Of a stretch of 64,000 nucleotides of DNA, positions 34,568 through 43,777 are shown piece after piece. The DNA comes from an uncultured Bacteroidia bacterium (lineage in GTDB: Bacteria; Bacteroidota; Bacteroidia; NS11-12g; UBA9320): the NCBI GenBank assembly GCA_943789165.1, contig CALSTB010000001.1:62001-126000 (forward strand). Direction: 5' to 3'. A program made the translations under genes and the position numbers. The stretch's first letter is position 1, and every line of letters begins with the position of its first letter. Under the pieces are notes generated by a model, which had not been told where the DNA came from, made no database searches, and saw only the letters and a list, made by a program, of their open reading frames with translations.

Positions 34568-36172
34568 ATGAAACAATTATTGTTATCGATTTCCCTTTTA
34601 TTTGTTGGGGTTTTTTCTACAAATGCCCAACATGATTTTGAGTACAAAGTGGTCTTAAATCCTGTTACCGTTAATAACATGCCAGGACTACATTCTTATG
34701 CTTTTGCTCAACACAATGGCAAATGGCTGCTCATTGGTGGGCGAACAGACGGACTTCACTCCAGACAACCCTTTTCATCTTTCCCAAGTAGCAATAACAA
34801 TTCAAGTATATACGTAGTAGACGTAAACAAAAATCAGGTCTGGTCATCTTCCTTATCGAGCTTGTCGACCAATATTCAAGAACAACTGCAATCCACAAAT
34901 ATGAATTTTCACCAAATAGCCGACACGCTATATGTCATAGGTGGATACGCGTATTCCAATTCTCAAAACGACCATATTACTTTCCCATTTTTAACAACAA
35001 TTACTGTTTCAACGCTCATAGACGATATCGTAAATGGCGCCTCAATAGTCTCTAATTTTAAGCAAATCGAGGACACTACCTTTGCCGTTTGTGGTGGCCA
35101 ATTAAACCAGATAAACAACACGCTATATTTAGTTGGAGGTCAAAAGTTTACCGGGAGATATAACCCTATGGGACACGCGACTTATGTTCAGAAATACACC
35201 AATCAAATTCGAAGCTTTACAGTGAACAATGCAGGTACTCAACTCAGTTTTGACAACTATAAAGTAACTACCGATCCAGTTCATTTAAGAAGGAGAGATT
35301 ACAACCTTATGCCTGTGATACAAACCGATAGAACTGAAGGTTTAATGATTTCCGCAGGCGTGTTTCAATCTACTGTTGATCTCCCATTTTTATATCCAGT
35401 TCAGATAAATGCAAAAGGATATACGCCAATACCAAGTTTTAATCAATACCTCAGTCATTACCATAGTGCTCATGCCTCGTTATTCGATAGCACCAACAAC
35501 AAAATGCACATGCTCTTCTTCGGTGGAATGAGTCAGTATTACTACCAAGATTCTACCTTAATAAAAGACGACCAAGTGCCCTTTGTAAAGACGATTAGTC
35601 GACTATCGCGAAGTAGTAGTGGCGCATTGAAAGAATTTCAACTGGAAACAAAGATGCCGGAGCTCATTGGTGCCAGCGCCGAATTCATTGTCAACCAACA
35701 GACCAACCATACCACGTCAGATGTAATTAAACTTCCATCAAACAGTGTTGATACACTTTCAATTGGACACATCGTTGGAGGAATTTATAGTGCAACACTT
35801 AATCCATTTGCAGCAAATCAAACTTCAACAACGAAGGCCCACACCACCGTGTATGAGGTCATTTTGGTTAAAGACGAAACGGTTTCTGCACAGCCTATTG
35901 ATGGTAGCAATCCATATCATGTAACGTTTTATCCTAACCCAATTGAAGACCATATCGATCTCCAATTTGAGGCTTTAGCCAACACTTCTGTTGCCTACTA
36001 TGTTTCAAACACGGTTGGCCAAATACTCACCTCTGGAGAGTTCACTCCTGAAATAATCGGTAGTACTACACATCGTATTCAGCTGGACCCATCCATTTCT
36101 GCACAAGCCTTAAATGTTACGCTTGTTTTCGATTCCAAGTATTTTGTGACAAAAACTGTGGTTAAGCATTAA
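34568..36172 (+). CDS. Kelch-repeat protein with T9SS sorting domain
   Basis: 534 residues from the ATG at 34568 (MKQLLLSISLLFVGVF, cleavage after TNAQ). The body shows Kelch-type beta-propeller blades (NGKWLLIGGRTDGL; DTLYVIGGYAYS; NTLYLVGGQKF; KMHMLFFGGMSQYY; SIGHIVGGIYSATL). The C-terminal ~75 residues are a T9SS sorting domain (VTFYPNPIEDHIDLQFEALA ... KYFVTKTVVKH). It is therefore probably exported by T9SS and displayed on the cell surface or released. The ligand is unknown. The upstream frame extension to 34511 lies within the desaturase terminator and is rejected. It overlaps the convergent gene by 4 bases. Confidence 0.85.
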   Translation: MKQLLLSISLLFVGVFSTNAQHDFEYKVVLNPVTVNNMPGLHSYAFAQHNGKWLLIGGRTDGLHSRQPFSSFPSSNNNSSIYVVDVNKNQVWSSSLSSLSTNIQEQLQSTNMNFHQIADTLYVIGGYAYSNSQNDHITFPFLTTITVSTLIDDIVNGASIVSNFKQIEDTTFAVCGGQLNQINNTLYLVGGQKFTGRYNPMGHATYVQKYTNQIRSFTVNNAGTQLSFDNYKVTTDPVHLRRRDYNLMPVIQTDRTEGLMISAGVFQSTVDLPFLYPVQINAKGYTPIPSFNQYLSHYHSAHASLFDSTNNKMHMLFFGGMSQYYYQDSTLIKDDQVPFVKTISRLSRSSSGALKEFQLETKMPELIGASAEFIVNQQTNHTTSDVIKLPSNSVDTLSIGHIVGGIYSATLNPFAANQTSTTKAHTTVYEVILVKDETVSAQPIDGSNPYHVTFYPNPIEDHIDLQFEALANTSVAYYVSNTVGQILTSGEFTPEIIGSTTHRIQLDPSISAQALNVTLVFDSKYFVTKTVVKH

Positions 36173-37335
36173 TAGCTCCACTTAAACCGCAAAAAGACTG
36201 CATTGGAAAGTGCAGAAACTTTGTTGTCTACCTTCCCTAAAAAACTTTGACCTACTAAAGATAAGTCTAAGTTTTGTTTGATACTATATGAGAGGGTCGG
36301 CATGGCAAAAACCCCACCTAAATCCACTGCCACAATACCAGCAACACTTACGTTCATAAGTGGGTTTATAGCTCCAGAACCCTGAACAAAAACACTGTAT
36401 TTGTTTGGCATTAAGTTTTTAAGATCGAGTTGCCCTCCTCCTGCACCTGACAAGGTTAAGAGTCTGTTTAAATCATTGGTCCCATTGCTGTTGTGCAAGC
36501 CGCTAACTAACACATACATGCCGTTGCTAAACGACATATCCCATGACACTGATGTCAATAAAACTTGGTTCATCGTGTCGCTTAATGGTTGAAAAAAAGT
36601 GGATTCTCCCTTAAACCCCGAACTCTTTATATTTCCAGCCCAACCAACTCCTAAGGCAATATCTTGATAGTATTTACCGGCCAAAACCTGAAAGTCATAA
36701 TTTTTCTTATTAAACCGATACATCCCAGCAAACACGGCGTCTTCAAGGTCTTCGGTAAATTTATAGGCAAACTGAATGCTGTTATTGTTTTTCAGGTATC
36801 GTTGCACTTTTAACGCATCTGAGCCTGGTCGTTCTTCGTAATCGAAATCGGCATAGTTGAGTACGTTGAATAAGTCATTTGGATTCCAGACAATGTTCTG
36901 TCCCCAGTTAATCCGTTGTCGACCTAAACGTATTTCCCATTTGGCGTTAGAATAATTCAACCACAAACGGTCAATGGCGGTGTGGGCCACAAAATTTGGT
37001 GCATTTATCCAACTCCAACTCATGTCTACCAATCCTGGATCCTGTGCGATTAGGTCTCCGTACCCTGGTGCATATTTTAGAAACTCCCCATAAAATGCAC
37101 GATTTCTCAACTCCAACCCCAGCTGCCATGACGTATCCAGTTGGAACCTAGTATTTAACCGATGGTGTAATAAGTTTTGTTGAAGTGTTTGGGCATTGTT
37201 GTTTGAATCTTGCGCAATTGATACGATACGCATGTCTTTGAAATATCCGCGGTACGAAAACCGCTCTTTAAAGCTTTGTCCGTACGCACTACCGACAACC
37301 ATCAAGAACAACACAGACCATAAGGACTTCTTCAT
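36169..37335 (-). CDS. Outer-membrane barrel linked to an ABC export operon
   Basis: 388 residues with a signal peptide (MKKSLWSVLFLMVVGSAYGQ) and porin-like strands throughout (WQLGLELRNRAFYGEF, WEIRLGRQRINWGQNIVW, YDFQVLAGKYYQDIALGVGW), ending in the aromatic NAVFLRFKWSY. RQRINWGQNIVWNPNDLFN resembles segments of DUF1302-like barrels. It is the last gene of a five-gene minus-strand operon (LolA-like protein, two FtsX-like permeases, ATPase, barrel), 9 bases after the ATPase gene. The natural reading is an outer-membrane exit or acceptor for the molecule moved by the ABC transporter. Substrate unknown. Confidence 0.75.
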   Translation of the reverse strand: MKKSLWSVLFLMVVGSAYGQSFKERFSYRGYFKDMRIVSIAQDSNNNAQTLQQNLLHHRLNTRFQLDTSWQLGLELRNRAFYGEFLKYAPGYGDLIAQDPGLVDMSWSWINAPNFVAHTAIDRLWLNYSNAKWEIRLGRQRINWGQNIVWNPNDLFNVLNYADFDYEERPGSDALKVQRYLKNNNSIQFAYKFTEDLEDAVFAGMYRFNKKNYDFQVLAGKYYQDIALGVGWAGNIKSSGFKGESTFFQPLSDTMNQVLLTSVSWDMSFSNGMYVLVSGLHNSNGTNDLNRLLTLSGAGGGQLDLKNLMPNKYSVFVQGSGAINPLMNVSVAGIVAVDLGGVFAMPTLSYSIKQNLDLSLVGQSFLGKVDNKVSALSNAVFLRFKWSY

Positions 37336-37344
37336 GGCTTCAAG

Positions 37345-38028
37345 CTAACGTTGTTCGTCTTTTACAATCTTGCCGTCTTCTAAGGTAATTACACGTCTCG
37401 CGCGATCAATTACCCGTTGGTCATGCGTTGAAAAAATGAAAGTCACCTGTTCTTCTTTGTTCAACATAAGCATGAGGTCTAATAAATTCTCTGCAGATTT
37501 AGAATCTAAATTCGCTGTAGGTTCATCTGCTAAAACAAATTTGGGTCGAGACGCCAATGCTCTTGCAACGGCAACGCGTTGTTGCTGACCACCTGACATC
37601 TCACTTGGTCGTTTGTCCGCCTGCTCTCCAATCCCTACTTCGTGTAACAATTGCATAACCCGTTCTTGGCGTTCTTTTTCTGGTGCACCTTGCAACAGCA
37701 TAATGAACTCCGTATTCTCTTTTGCCGTAAGCACCGGAATCAAATTATAGGACTGAAACACAAAACCGATGTTCTCAAGTCTGAATTTAATCAGATTGCT
37801 TTCATTCATGGTACTGAGTTCCACACCATCTACTTTCACACTTCCTTTGGTTGGCCTATCTAATCCGCCAACAATGTTTAATAAGGTTGTTTTACCCGAA
37901 CCTGAAGGTCCTACTACTGCCGTGAATTCCCCTTCTTCAATGTTTAACGTAACTTCATTTACTGCGTGAACCCGGATTGGTCCTTCGTCGTAAATTTTTG
38001 ACAAATTTTTAGTTTCAATTACACTCAT
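37345..38028 (-). CDS. ABC transporter ATPase, MacB/LolD type
   Basis: 227 residues, the usual LolD/MacB-type length. Walker A is GPSGSGKTTLLN, the Q-loop segment is FVFQSYNLIPVLTAKEN, the signature is MSGGQQQRVAVARALA and Walker B is FVLADEPTANLD. It powers the two FtsX-type permeases encoded directly upstream (2-base gap). This ATPase class drives mechanotransmission in lipoprotein release (LolCDE) and in efflux or cell-division complexes (MacB, FtsEX), not ordinary solute import. Confidence 0.93.
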   Translation of the reverse strand: MSVIETKNLSKIYDEGPIRVHAVNEVTLNIEEGEFTAVVGPSGSGKTTLLNIVGGLDRPTKGSVKVDGVELSTMNESNLIKFRLENIGFVFQSYNLIPVLTAKENTEFIMLLQGAPEKERQERVMQLLHEVGIGEQADKRPSEMSGGQQQRVAVARALASRPKFVLADEPTANLDSKSAENLLDLMLMLNKEEQVTFIFSTHDQRVIDRARRVITLEDGKIVKDEQR

Positions 38029-38030
38029 TG

Positions 38031-39242
38031 CTATATTTTTCTAATTGCATCAACAGGTTTCAAACTCAAGGCCTTTAAGGCCGGATATATGGCTGCAAGT
38101 AATGACATTACCAGCACCATAAGGGTTACATTGACGTAACTCTCAATATCTAAATAAGGATAGACAACACTCCCAAAACCTTGGGACTCGTATGCAGCTC
38201 CACTTAAATCAATTCCTGCGTTACCAAAGTATTGTATCGATATCCATGACAGAAACAGACCAATGGGCGCACCGATCATGGTCATAAACACCGTTTCATA
38301 CATAATCATGTTGAACACCCGACCTTTGGTCATTCCAACTGCCATCAACATGCCTATTTCTCGCACCCGCTCTAGTACGGCCATCAACATGGTGTTGACA
38401 ATACTAAAAAGTAACGCCACTAGTATGATGCCAACAATGATGTATAAATACACATCAAACGCTTCAATCATCATTCTCATACCTGTCGACAAATCCAACC
38501 AAGGCAAGACCTCCAAATCAGCGTACTTGGACTGAAATTCTGTTGCAATCGCTTCTGATTGATTGTGGTCGTTTAGCCAAACAGCAATTTCGTTTGCACC
38601 GTCCGAAATACCGTAAGCATTACGCATTTGATCTAACTTAACAAACGCCGTCATTTTATCGTACATCGGATTGCCAGAGTTGTAAATCCCAACCACTTTA
38701 AAAGCTATATCCGTCATTTGACCTTGGGCATCTAACATTTTAAAAATGATCTTCGAATTGATTTTAACACCGTAGTCTTCTGCCGTTTTCTTACTTAATA
38801 CGATTGGTCTCTTTTTAGTCGATTCGAAATAGGATCCCTCAACAATCTTTTCGTAAATATTCGAGACTTGTTTTTCATCGGATGGGTTGATGCCAACCAA
38901 TTTCATCATGCCGTTTTTTCTACTGGAAGCCAATCCTCCCATAGAAATCATCCTTTCAGAAACAGCTTCTACTGTCGGGTTGGCGCGTAACGATGCAGAT
39001 ATTTCTGAGGCATTCTTCATGTACAAACTTCCGTCGTACTCATCCCTAAACTTTGGGACGTGTATTTGAATGTGTGACATTTCAGTCCTTATGACGTCCT
39101 CAATCTTAGATTTCATCATGCCTTGTACAAAGGCAGATCCAAATACACCAGCCCATAGACCTAGGCTTATAGCCGTAATGACCACAAAGCTTCTCACCTT
39201 ATTACGCCAAATGTTTTTCCAAGCAATTTTTACTAGTAACAT
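38031..39242 (-). CDS. FtsX/LolC-type ABC permease (second)
   Basis: 403 residues with the four-helix MacB/LolC topology. The first span is at about 20-40 (SFVVITAISLGLWAGVFGSA), followed by a periplasmic domain (about 45-265) and three C-terminal spans (VYLYIIVGIILVALLFSIVN; MIMYETVFMTMIGAPIGLFL; VNVTLMVLVMSLLAAIYPAL). The LIREIG-like motif is RVREIGMLMAVGMTKGRVF, and the C-terminus is ALSLKPVDAIRKI. It pairs with the product of 39253-40467 and the ATPase at 37345-38028. Confidence 0.92.
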   Translation of the reverse strand: MLLVKIAWKNIWRNKVRSFVVITAISLGLWAGVFGSAFVQGMMKSKIEDVIRTEMSHIQIHVPKFRDEYDGSLYMKNASEISASLRANPTVEAVSERMISMGGLASSRKNGMMKLVGINPSDEKQVSNIYEKIVEGSYFESTKKRPIVLSKKTAEDYGVKINSKIIFKMLDAQGQMTDIAFKVVGIYNSGNPMYDKMTAFVKLDQMRNAYGISDGANEIAVWLNDHNQSEAIATEFQSKYADLEVLPWLDLSTGMRMMIEAFDVYLYIIVGIILVALLFSIVNTMLMAVLERVREIGMLMAVGMTKGRVFNMIMYETVFMTMIGAPIGLFLSWISIQYFGNAGIDLSGAAYESQGFGSVVYPYLDIESYVNVTLMVLVMSLLAAIYPALKALSLKPVDAIRKI

Positions 39243-39252
39243 GGTCTATCAA

Positions 39253-40467
39253 TTAACTACGCATGGATTCTATTGCGTTTATTTTTAATAATTTATACAA
39301 TGGATATAGGGCAATAATGGATGCCAGAATGCCTACGATGACTGCTTGTTGTATAAAAATCTCTGGAGCTAACGACGTTTTTATCACCGCCTCTATTCCA
39401 TACTCCTCAGCCATTTTAGCCATTTCCTCTCCATACCTAAATGGCTTGACGTAAAACGTGTAGCAGACCGGAAAGGCACATATTAAGCCCAGTATGGACC
39501 CCAATATGGACAAAATGAATATTTCACCCCAAACCATGACTGCCAGCTTTGCCCGCTTCATACCAACCGCAACGAGCACACCAAATTCATGTTGTCGTTC
39601 AGCCAACATCATTAACATAGTGCTAAAGATGCCAAAGGCAATCACTAAATATAGGATGAACATAAACACGTAGCCTTCTACCCTATCAGTTTCAATTAAG
39701 TTGACAAGCTCTGGGTTCAATTGTTTCCAGTCCATCGCTTCGTATTCATCTCCAAGCTTCTTTTGAAGGTGTTTTGCAGCTATGATTCCTTTTTTACCTG
39801 AAGCTGTTTTTAGAATAACACTCGTAACCAAGCCATTGGTTCCATAGAACATATCTGCGGCTTGCATCGGCATAAACACTAGTTGTTTGCTCAACTCGGG
39901 TGAGCCAAATTTCACAATACCTTTAATTGGATATTTCCCAACCGCACTTCTTCCTTGGTAGCCTCCACCTATTAACACTAAGGTGTCGTTAACGCCAATT
40001 TTTAAATACTTGGCCAAACCGTTGCCTATTAAGATTGCGTCATCATCTGGAAGTAAGTATTCTCCTTCTACTACGCGTTCATGGAGATTTGTAAAAGCCT
40101 TTTCTTTTTCAACATCAATTCCCAATACAGCGCTGCCTTTGGTAATGTTATGAACCGCTGCTAGCGCAAAACCTTCTACTCTAGGTAGGTAACCATCTAC
40201 AGTTTTTTCTTCTTCAAGTATCTTGACTACGTCGTCGTCAATCTCAAACGCATATTCGAGGGTTTTTTCTGACCAAAAGTCTTTTAAATGGACTTGCGCA
40301 TATCCGCTAAAATCACCAGCAGTTGACTTAATCATATTAGCGTACATACCTTCCTTAATACTCATCATTAAGGTGGATAGCACGACAGCAAAAATGATCA
40401 TGCCCAAAGTGATTGCCGTCCGACGCTTACTTCTCCAAATGTTTCTCCAAGCGAGTTTAAGTATCAT
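39253..40467 (-). CDS. FtsX/LolC-type ABC permease (first)
   Basis: 404 residues, homologous in layout to the next gene: N-terminal span (TAITLGMIIFAVVLSTLMMS), a large periplasmic domain, then three spans (GYVFMFILYLVIAFGIFSTM; IFILSILGSILGLICAFPVC; IFIQQAVIVGILASIIALYP). It ends KLLKINAIESMRS. The cytoplasmic motif is RQHEFGVLVAVGMKRAKLAV. Two different permease genes side by side imply a heterodimer, as in LolC/LolE. It lies 3 bases after the LolA-like gene. Confidence 0.92.
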   Translation of the reverse strand: MILKLAWRNIWRSKRRTAITLGMIIFAVVLSTLMMSIKEGMYANMIKSTAGDFSGYAQVHLKDFWSEKTLEYAFEIDDDVVKILEEEKTVDGYLPRVEGFALAAVHNITKGSAVLGIDVEKEKAFTNLHERVVEGEYLLPDDDAILIGNGLAKYLKIGVNDTLVLIGGGYQGRSAVGKYPIKGIVKFGSPELSKQLVFMPMQAADMFYGTNGLVTSVILKTASGKKGIIAAKHLQKKLGDEYEAMDWKQLNPELVNLIETDRVEGYVFMFILYLVIAFGIFSTMLMMLAERQHEFGVLVAVGMKRAKLAVMVWGEIFILSILGSILGLICAFPVCYTFYVKPFRYGEEMAKMAEEYGIEAVIKTSLAPEIFIQQAVIVGILASIIALYPLYKLLKINAIESMRS

Positions 40468-40470
40468 GTC

Positions 40471-41235
40471 TTATTTGACTTTTTTCATGTTTTGAACGGT
40501 AAAAAAGTCATCGCTAATAGCTGTTGTAAAATCTAACGATTTGTATTCGAAGGTTGTTTTCTGAGATTTCTTGTTTGCCGGAATGATTTCCATCTTGGAA
40601 GCAATCATTTTTCCTCCCATCATTTTTACATTCAATCCTGTAAAGGTGTTCACCAACTCCTCGTCTTCGTCATAAAACTCAGCTTTCATTTGGATGTAGT
40701 CCTTTGTATCAATCCAAGAAATCACCTTCCCCCAAACCACTGCGGCATCTTCTTTTGCTACAGATTGGATTTTATAACATTCCTTTCCTCCCATGGTTTC
40801 TTTACCTAAGAGGGTGTGCGTAAAGTCGTTCACCATCGAGCTTTCTTTTACCAAATCATCGTTGGTTAAATCTGTACCCATCCAGCTCTGACTCATCATA
40901 CTAGGAGGTAATTTAATGGTTCGCTCAACTGAGGGTATCCAATTCCACACTTCTTTGTCTTTTTTCAAAAACACTGTGCCTTTGTCCCTAGCTGGAGCCG
41001 TGATGAGCGTCATGCTGTATTTTGATCCTTTCGACCATGATTTAAGTTCCATGGTTCTCGTCCATTTAGGTCTTTGAATGGATATGGCTATTTCAGCTGT
41101 TGTTTGAGCACCTCTAAATTTGTCCTCGGCCTTTTTGATGATATCACTGGCTGTCGGTTCAGCCATTATAAACGCCATTGATGTGATTGCGGTAAAGATG
41201 AATACTAGTGCAATCCCGAAACTTGTTTTTTTCAT
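40471..41235 (-). CDS. LolA-like outer-membrane lipoprotein-sorting protein
   Basis: 254 residues from the ATG at 41235 (MKKTSFGIALVFIFTAITSM). The mature part has the LolA/LppX-type half-barrel pattern with the segments RGAQTTAEIAISIQRPKWTR, LKKDKEVWNWIPSVERTIKL, PPSMMSQSWMGTDLTNDDLV and YIQMKAEFYDEDEELVNT, the layout of the DUF/PF17131-like 'lipoprotein-sorting' family. These periplasmic proteins carry lipids or lipoproteins in a hydrophobic cavity. First gene of the operon with two permeases, an ATPase and an outer-membrane barrel. An upstream start at 41274 is rejected because it would put 13 hydrophilic residues before the signal peptide. Confidence 0.85.
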   Translation of the reverse strand: MKKTSFGIALVFIFTAITSMAFIMAEPTASDIIKKAEDKFRGAQTTAEIAISIQRPKWTRTMELKSWSKGSKYSMTLITAPARDKGTVFLKKDKEVWNWIPSVERTIKLPPSMMSQSWMGTDLTNDDLVKESSMVNDFTHTLLGKETMGGKECYKIQSVAKEDAAVVWGKVISWIDTKDYIQMKAEFYDEDEELVNTFTGLNVKMMGGKMIASKMEIIPANKKSQKTTFEYKSLDFTTAISDDFFTVQNMKKVK

Positions 41236-41379
41236 TGAGAATTCTTTAGTTGAACATCGCAAGAAATGTTCCAACGCAACTTCTTATGCTTCAAAGTTTC
41301 GGAATAAATATCCTGAATTAAAAGGGAAATCGATAAAACCCTAGTCGATGTTTATAAACATCAGTTTCGACAATGATTT

Positions 41380-43776
41380 TTATCGTACGGAACTTAACAC
41401 AATTGGAATCACTTTGGTTCCTAATGCATGGTCAATTTGAACGAAGTAAATCCCATTTGGTAGATGCTGCAAGTCCAACGTTGTCGCTAAACTTGACCCC
41501 ATCATTTGGGTTTGATGAACGCGTTTACCGTCAGTGGCATACACACGAACTACTTGAATGGCGATGTGTTTTGATTGGATGTTCACCTCGGCTATTGCAG
41601 GATTAGGATAAACAACGAATTCTTCCACTTGGCCCTCTACAGGGTTGCCATTTTCTATCACCACCGACTCAGTGGTATTGGTAATAACTGGTGGCTGAAA
41701 GTCGAAATAGATATAGGCTTTGTTTTTAAAGACATCACCCAATTGTAGTTGTTCCGACATGCCACATTGATAGGCCACATAACCACTACTTTCTTTGTCA
41801 CCGGCGATTGATTTAGGCGGCAACTCTATATCTTTAAAACTCCATACGATGGCATGACCGCGCACTTTGTACGAAGTTGTATATCGTTCATAATGGCTGT
41901 TTTTATGGATTTGGATAAACTCGATTGGAATACCCTTATCTATCGTATCCACTACATGAATGTCACGGGCGTTGTCAGTGCCTAGATTCTGAAATCGTAC
42001 AAAATATTCTAAGGTCTCTTCCGTTGTGCTTATTTCTGCCTTGTCACATTGTTTGTCGTTTGGGTCAAAGGCAGAAACCACCGTTTGATTTAACTTATCG
42101 TGGGTTTGCACGTTGGAATTTATCGCCTTGGCGGTTGCATCAAACGAAAGCTGTTCTCCCATTTCAATGGCATATGGAGAAACCAAAAATTCAATGTTAA
42201 TGGTAGTGTTTCCTGAAACTTCCCAAGTGGCAAATCCGTTCCCTGTTGATGTTGGTTTTAACGAGGCGTTAAACTCTGATAATCTCTTATCATAATGTAA
42301 CTGAATTTGCATAGGGTAGGTCGTTTCGTCAACAGTCGAACAATCCAATACATAGTTGGCCGAATACCCGTGCTTCACAATGTAGCCTGATTCTCCTGTG
42401 TAAGTCAGTCTTACCGGTGTCATCTGATTAAGCTTTAATGCAAAATCTTCAATTAAAAGTGAATCTCTACCAGTGGTAACCACAGTTCTTTCTGCTCCGT
42501 TACACAAAGGAATTTCATTGTATGCTGGAAAAATCTCTATGGTTGACGTCGCATTGTTGCTAACAAAAAGCGTATATCTCCCTTCATCATCTGTACTTGT
42601 ATACGATTCCCCTTTGTTTAGTGATACAATTGCATTCGCTTTTGGTTCATCGCCAGCATCATACACACAATTGCTGTTTTTATCCATATACACTTGACCT
42701 TGCAATACACTATTCCCAGGCCGAAAGGCAGCCATTCGCTGATATTCTTTTCCCTTTAGTTTTGAAAAGCTCCCTGACACATACAGTGTTTCATCCAACT
42801 CATTGAGCATGATTTTATTCGAAATGGATGAAACTATCTCTGAGTCCTTTAGGTAAACAGTCATATCTGTTTCCGTCAGTGCTATTAATCGAATCGAATC
42901 TGTATTGTTTCGAACGAACAGTCCTGTGGCATAAAGCCTTCCTCCAAAAGAAACTATGTCTTCAACTTCAAGCACGTCAAGTGCCTGACCTAATAAAGTC
43001 CATGAGTTGTTGGCGTATTGATAAAACCCACCTGATGTTACCACGACTAAGTTTGACCCATAAACGCCTAAGCCTGTGATTTCGGTAGAAAACGAATTTG
43101 GAACTGCTTCCCACTTACCGTTTTTCAATTGCGCAAGGTTGTTTACCAAAACGCCATCGATTAACGTAAAACTACCCGCGGCGTATAACGCAGAATCTAG
43201 CACTTGTAGGTGATTGATATCTCCGATTCCTGAAGGGATGTCCAACCAGCTTCCATTGCTAAACTTTGCAAAATTCATTACTGGCAAACCATCTGCCAGG
43301 TTAAAATCACCACAAACAAATAGGTCATCATCAAATGAAACCACATCTCTTATCGAGAACTCATCGTGAATGAGTCTAGATGTATTTAATCCACCACCTA
43401 GTGCTTCCCAAGAACTACCGTTCCATTGTGTGATACCTCTAATTAAAGAATCATTGGTATAAAAAGATCCAGCGACAATGATCTTGTTTTGGTGTGTTTC
43501 AACTACCAAATTGTTGTTGGCTCCGTAGAACACGTTGGTTGCTGATATTGTGGGTAGCTGAGTCCAAAACAAACCATTCCATGTGGAAATTCGGAAAGAT
43601 GCCTCCCGATAGCCGATTGTCGATTTGGGTGAAAATGCTACTAATGATTTATTGGTTGTTGTCGTTTTATCAATCCAATACGGAAACTCCTCATCCAACT
43701 CAACAAATATCTGTTGACCCATTACTGGTTGAACCAATAACAAGAGAATACCCATTATGTTAAGGATGCGTTTCAT
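41380..43776 (-). CDS. Large T9SS-secreted protein with propeller and SdrD-like domains
   Basis: 798 residues from ATG 43776 (MKRILNIMGILLLLVQPVMG). An N-terminal beta-propeller-like region (about 20-360) has repeated GSF/NLAQLKNGKW-type blades. An SdrD/CNA-B-like domain follows (QGQVYMDKNSNCVYDAGDEP, STDDEGRYTLFVSN), then a DUF11-like region (ETLEYFVRFQNLGTDNARDI, AYIYFDFQPPVITN) and a C-terminal T9SS sorting domain (FVVYPNPAIAEVNIQSKHIA ... GIYFVQIDHALG). A surface-displayed or released adhesin-type protein. It lies 1 base after the anti-sigma-like gene, so its production is probably tied to the sigma/anti-sigma pair upstream. Confidence 0.85.
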   Translation of the reverse strand: MKRILNIMGILLLLVQPVMGQQIFVELDEEFPYWIDKTTTTNKSLVAFSPKSTIGYREASFRISTWNGLFWTQLPTISATNVFYGANNNLVVETHQNKIIVAGSFYTNDSLIRGITQWNGSSWEALGGGLNTSRLIHDEFSIRDVVSFDDDLFVCGDFNLADGLPVMNFAKFSNGSWLDIPSGIGDINHLQVLDSALYAAGSFTLIDGVLVNNLAQLKNGKWEAVPNSFSTEITGLGVYGSNLVVVTSGGFYQYANNSWTLLGQALDVLEVEDIVSFGGRLYATGLFVRNNTDSIRLIALTETDMTVYLKDSEIVSSISNKIMLNELDETLYVSGSFSKLKGKEYQRMAAFRPGNSVLQGQVYMDKNSNCVYDAGDEPKANAIVSLNKGESYTSTDDEGRYTLFVSNNATSTIEIFPAYNEIPLCNGAERTVVTTGRDSLLIEDFALKLNQMTPVRLTYTGESGYIVKHGYSANYVLDCSTVDETTYPMQIQLHYDKRLSEFNASLKPTSTGNGFATWEVSGNTTINIEFLVSPYAIEMGEQLSFDATAKAINSNVQTHDKLNQTVVSAFDPNDKQCDKAEISTTEETLEYFVRFQNLGTDNARDIHVVDTIDKGIPIEFIQIHKNSHYERYTTSYKVRGHAIVWSFKDIELPPKSIAGDKESSGYVAYQCGMSEQLQLGDVFKNKAYIYFDFQPPVITNTTESVVIENGNPVEGQVEEFVVYPNPAIAEVNIQSKHIAIQVVRVYATDGKRVHQTQMMGSSLATTLDLQHLPNGIYFVQIDHALGTKVIPIVLSSVR

Positions 43777-43777
43777 A

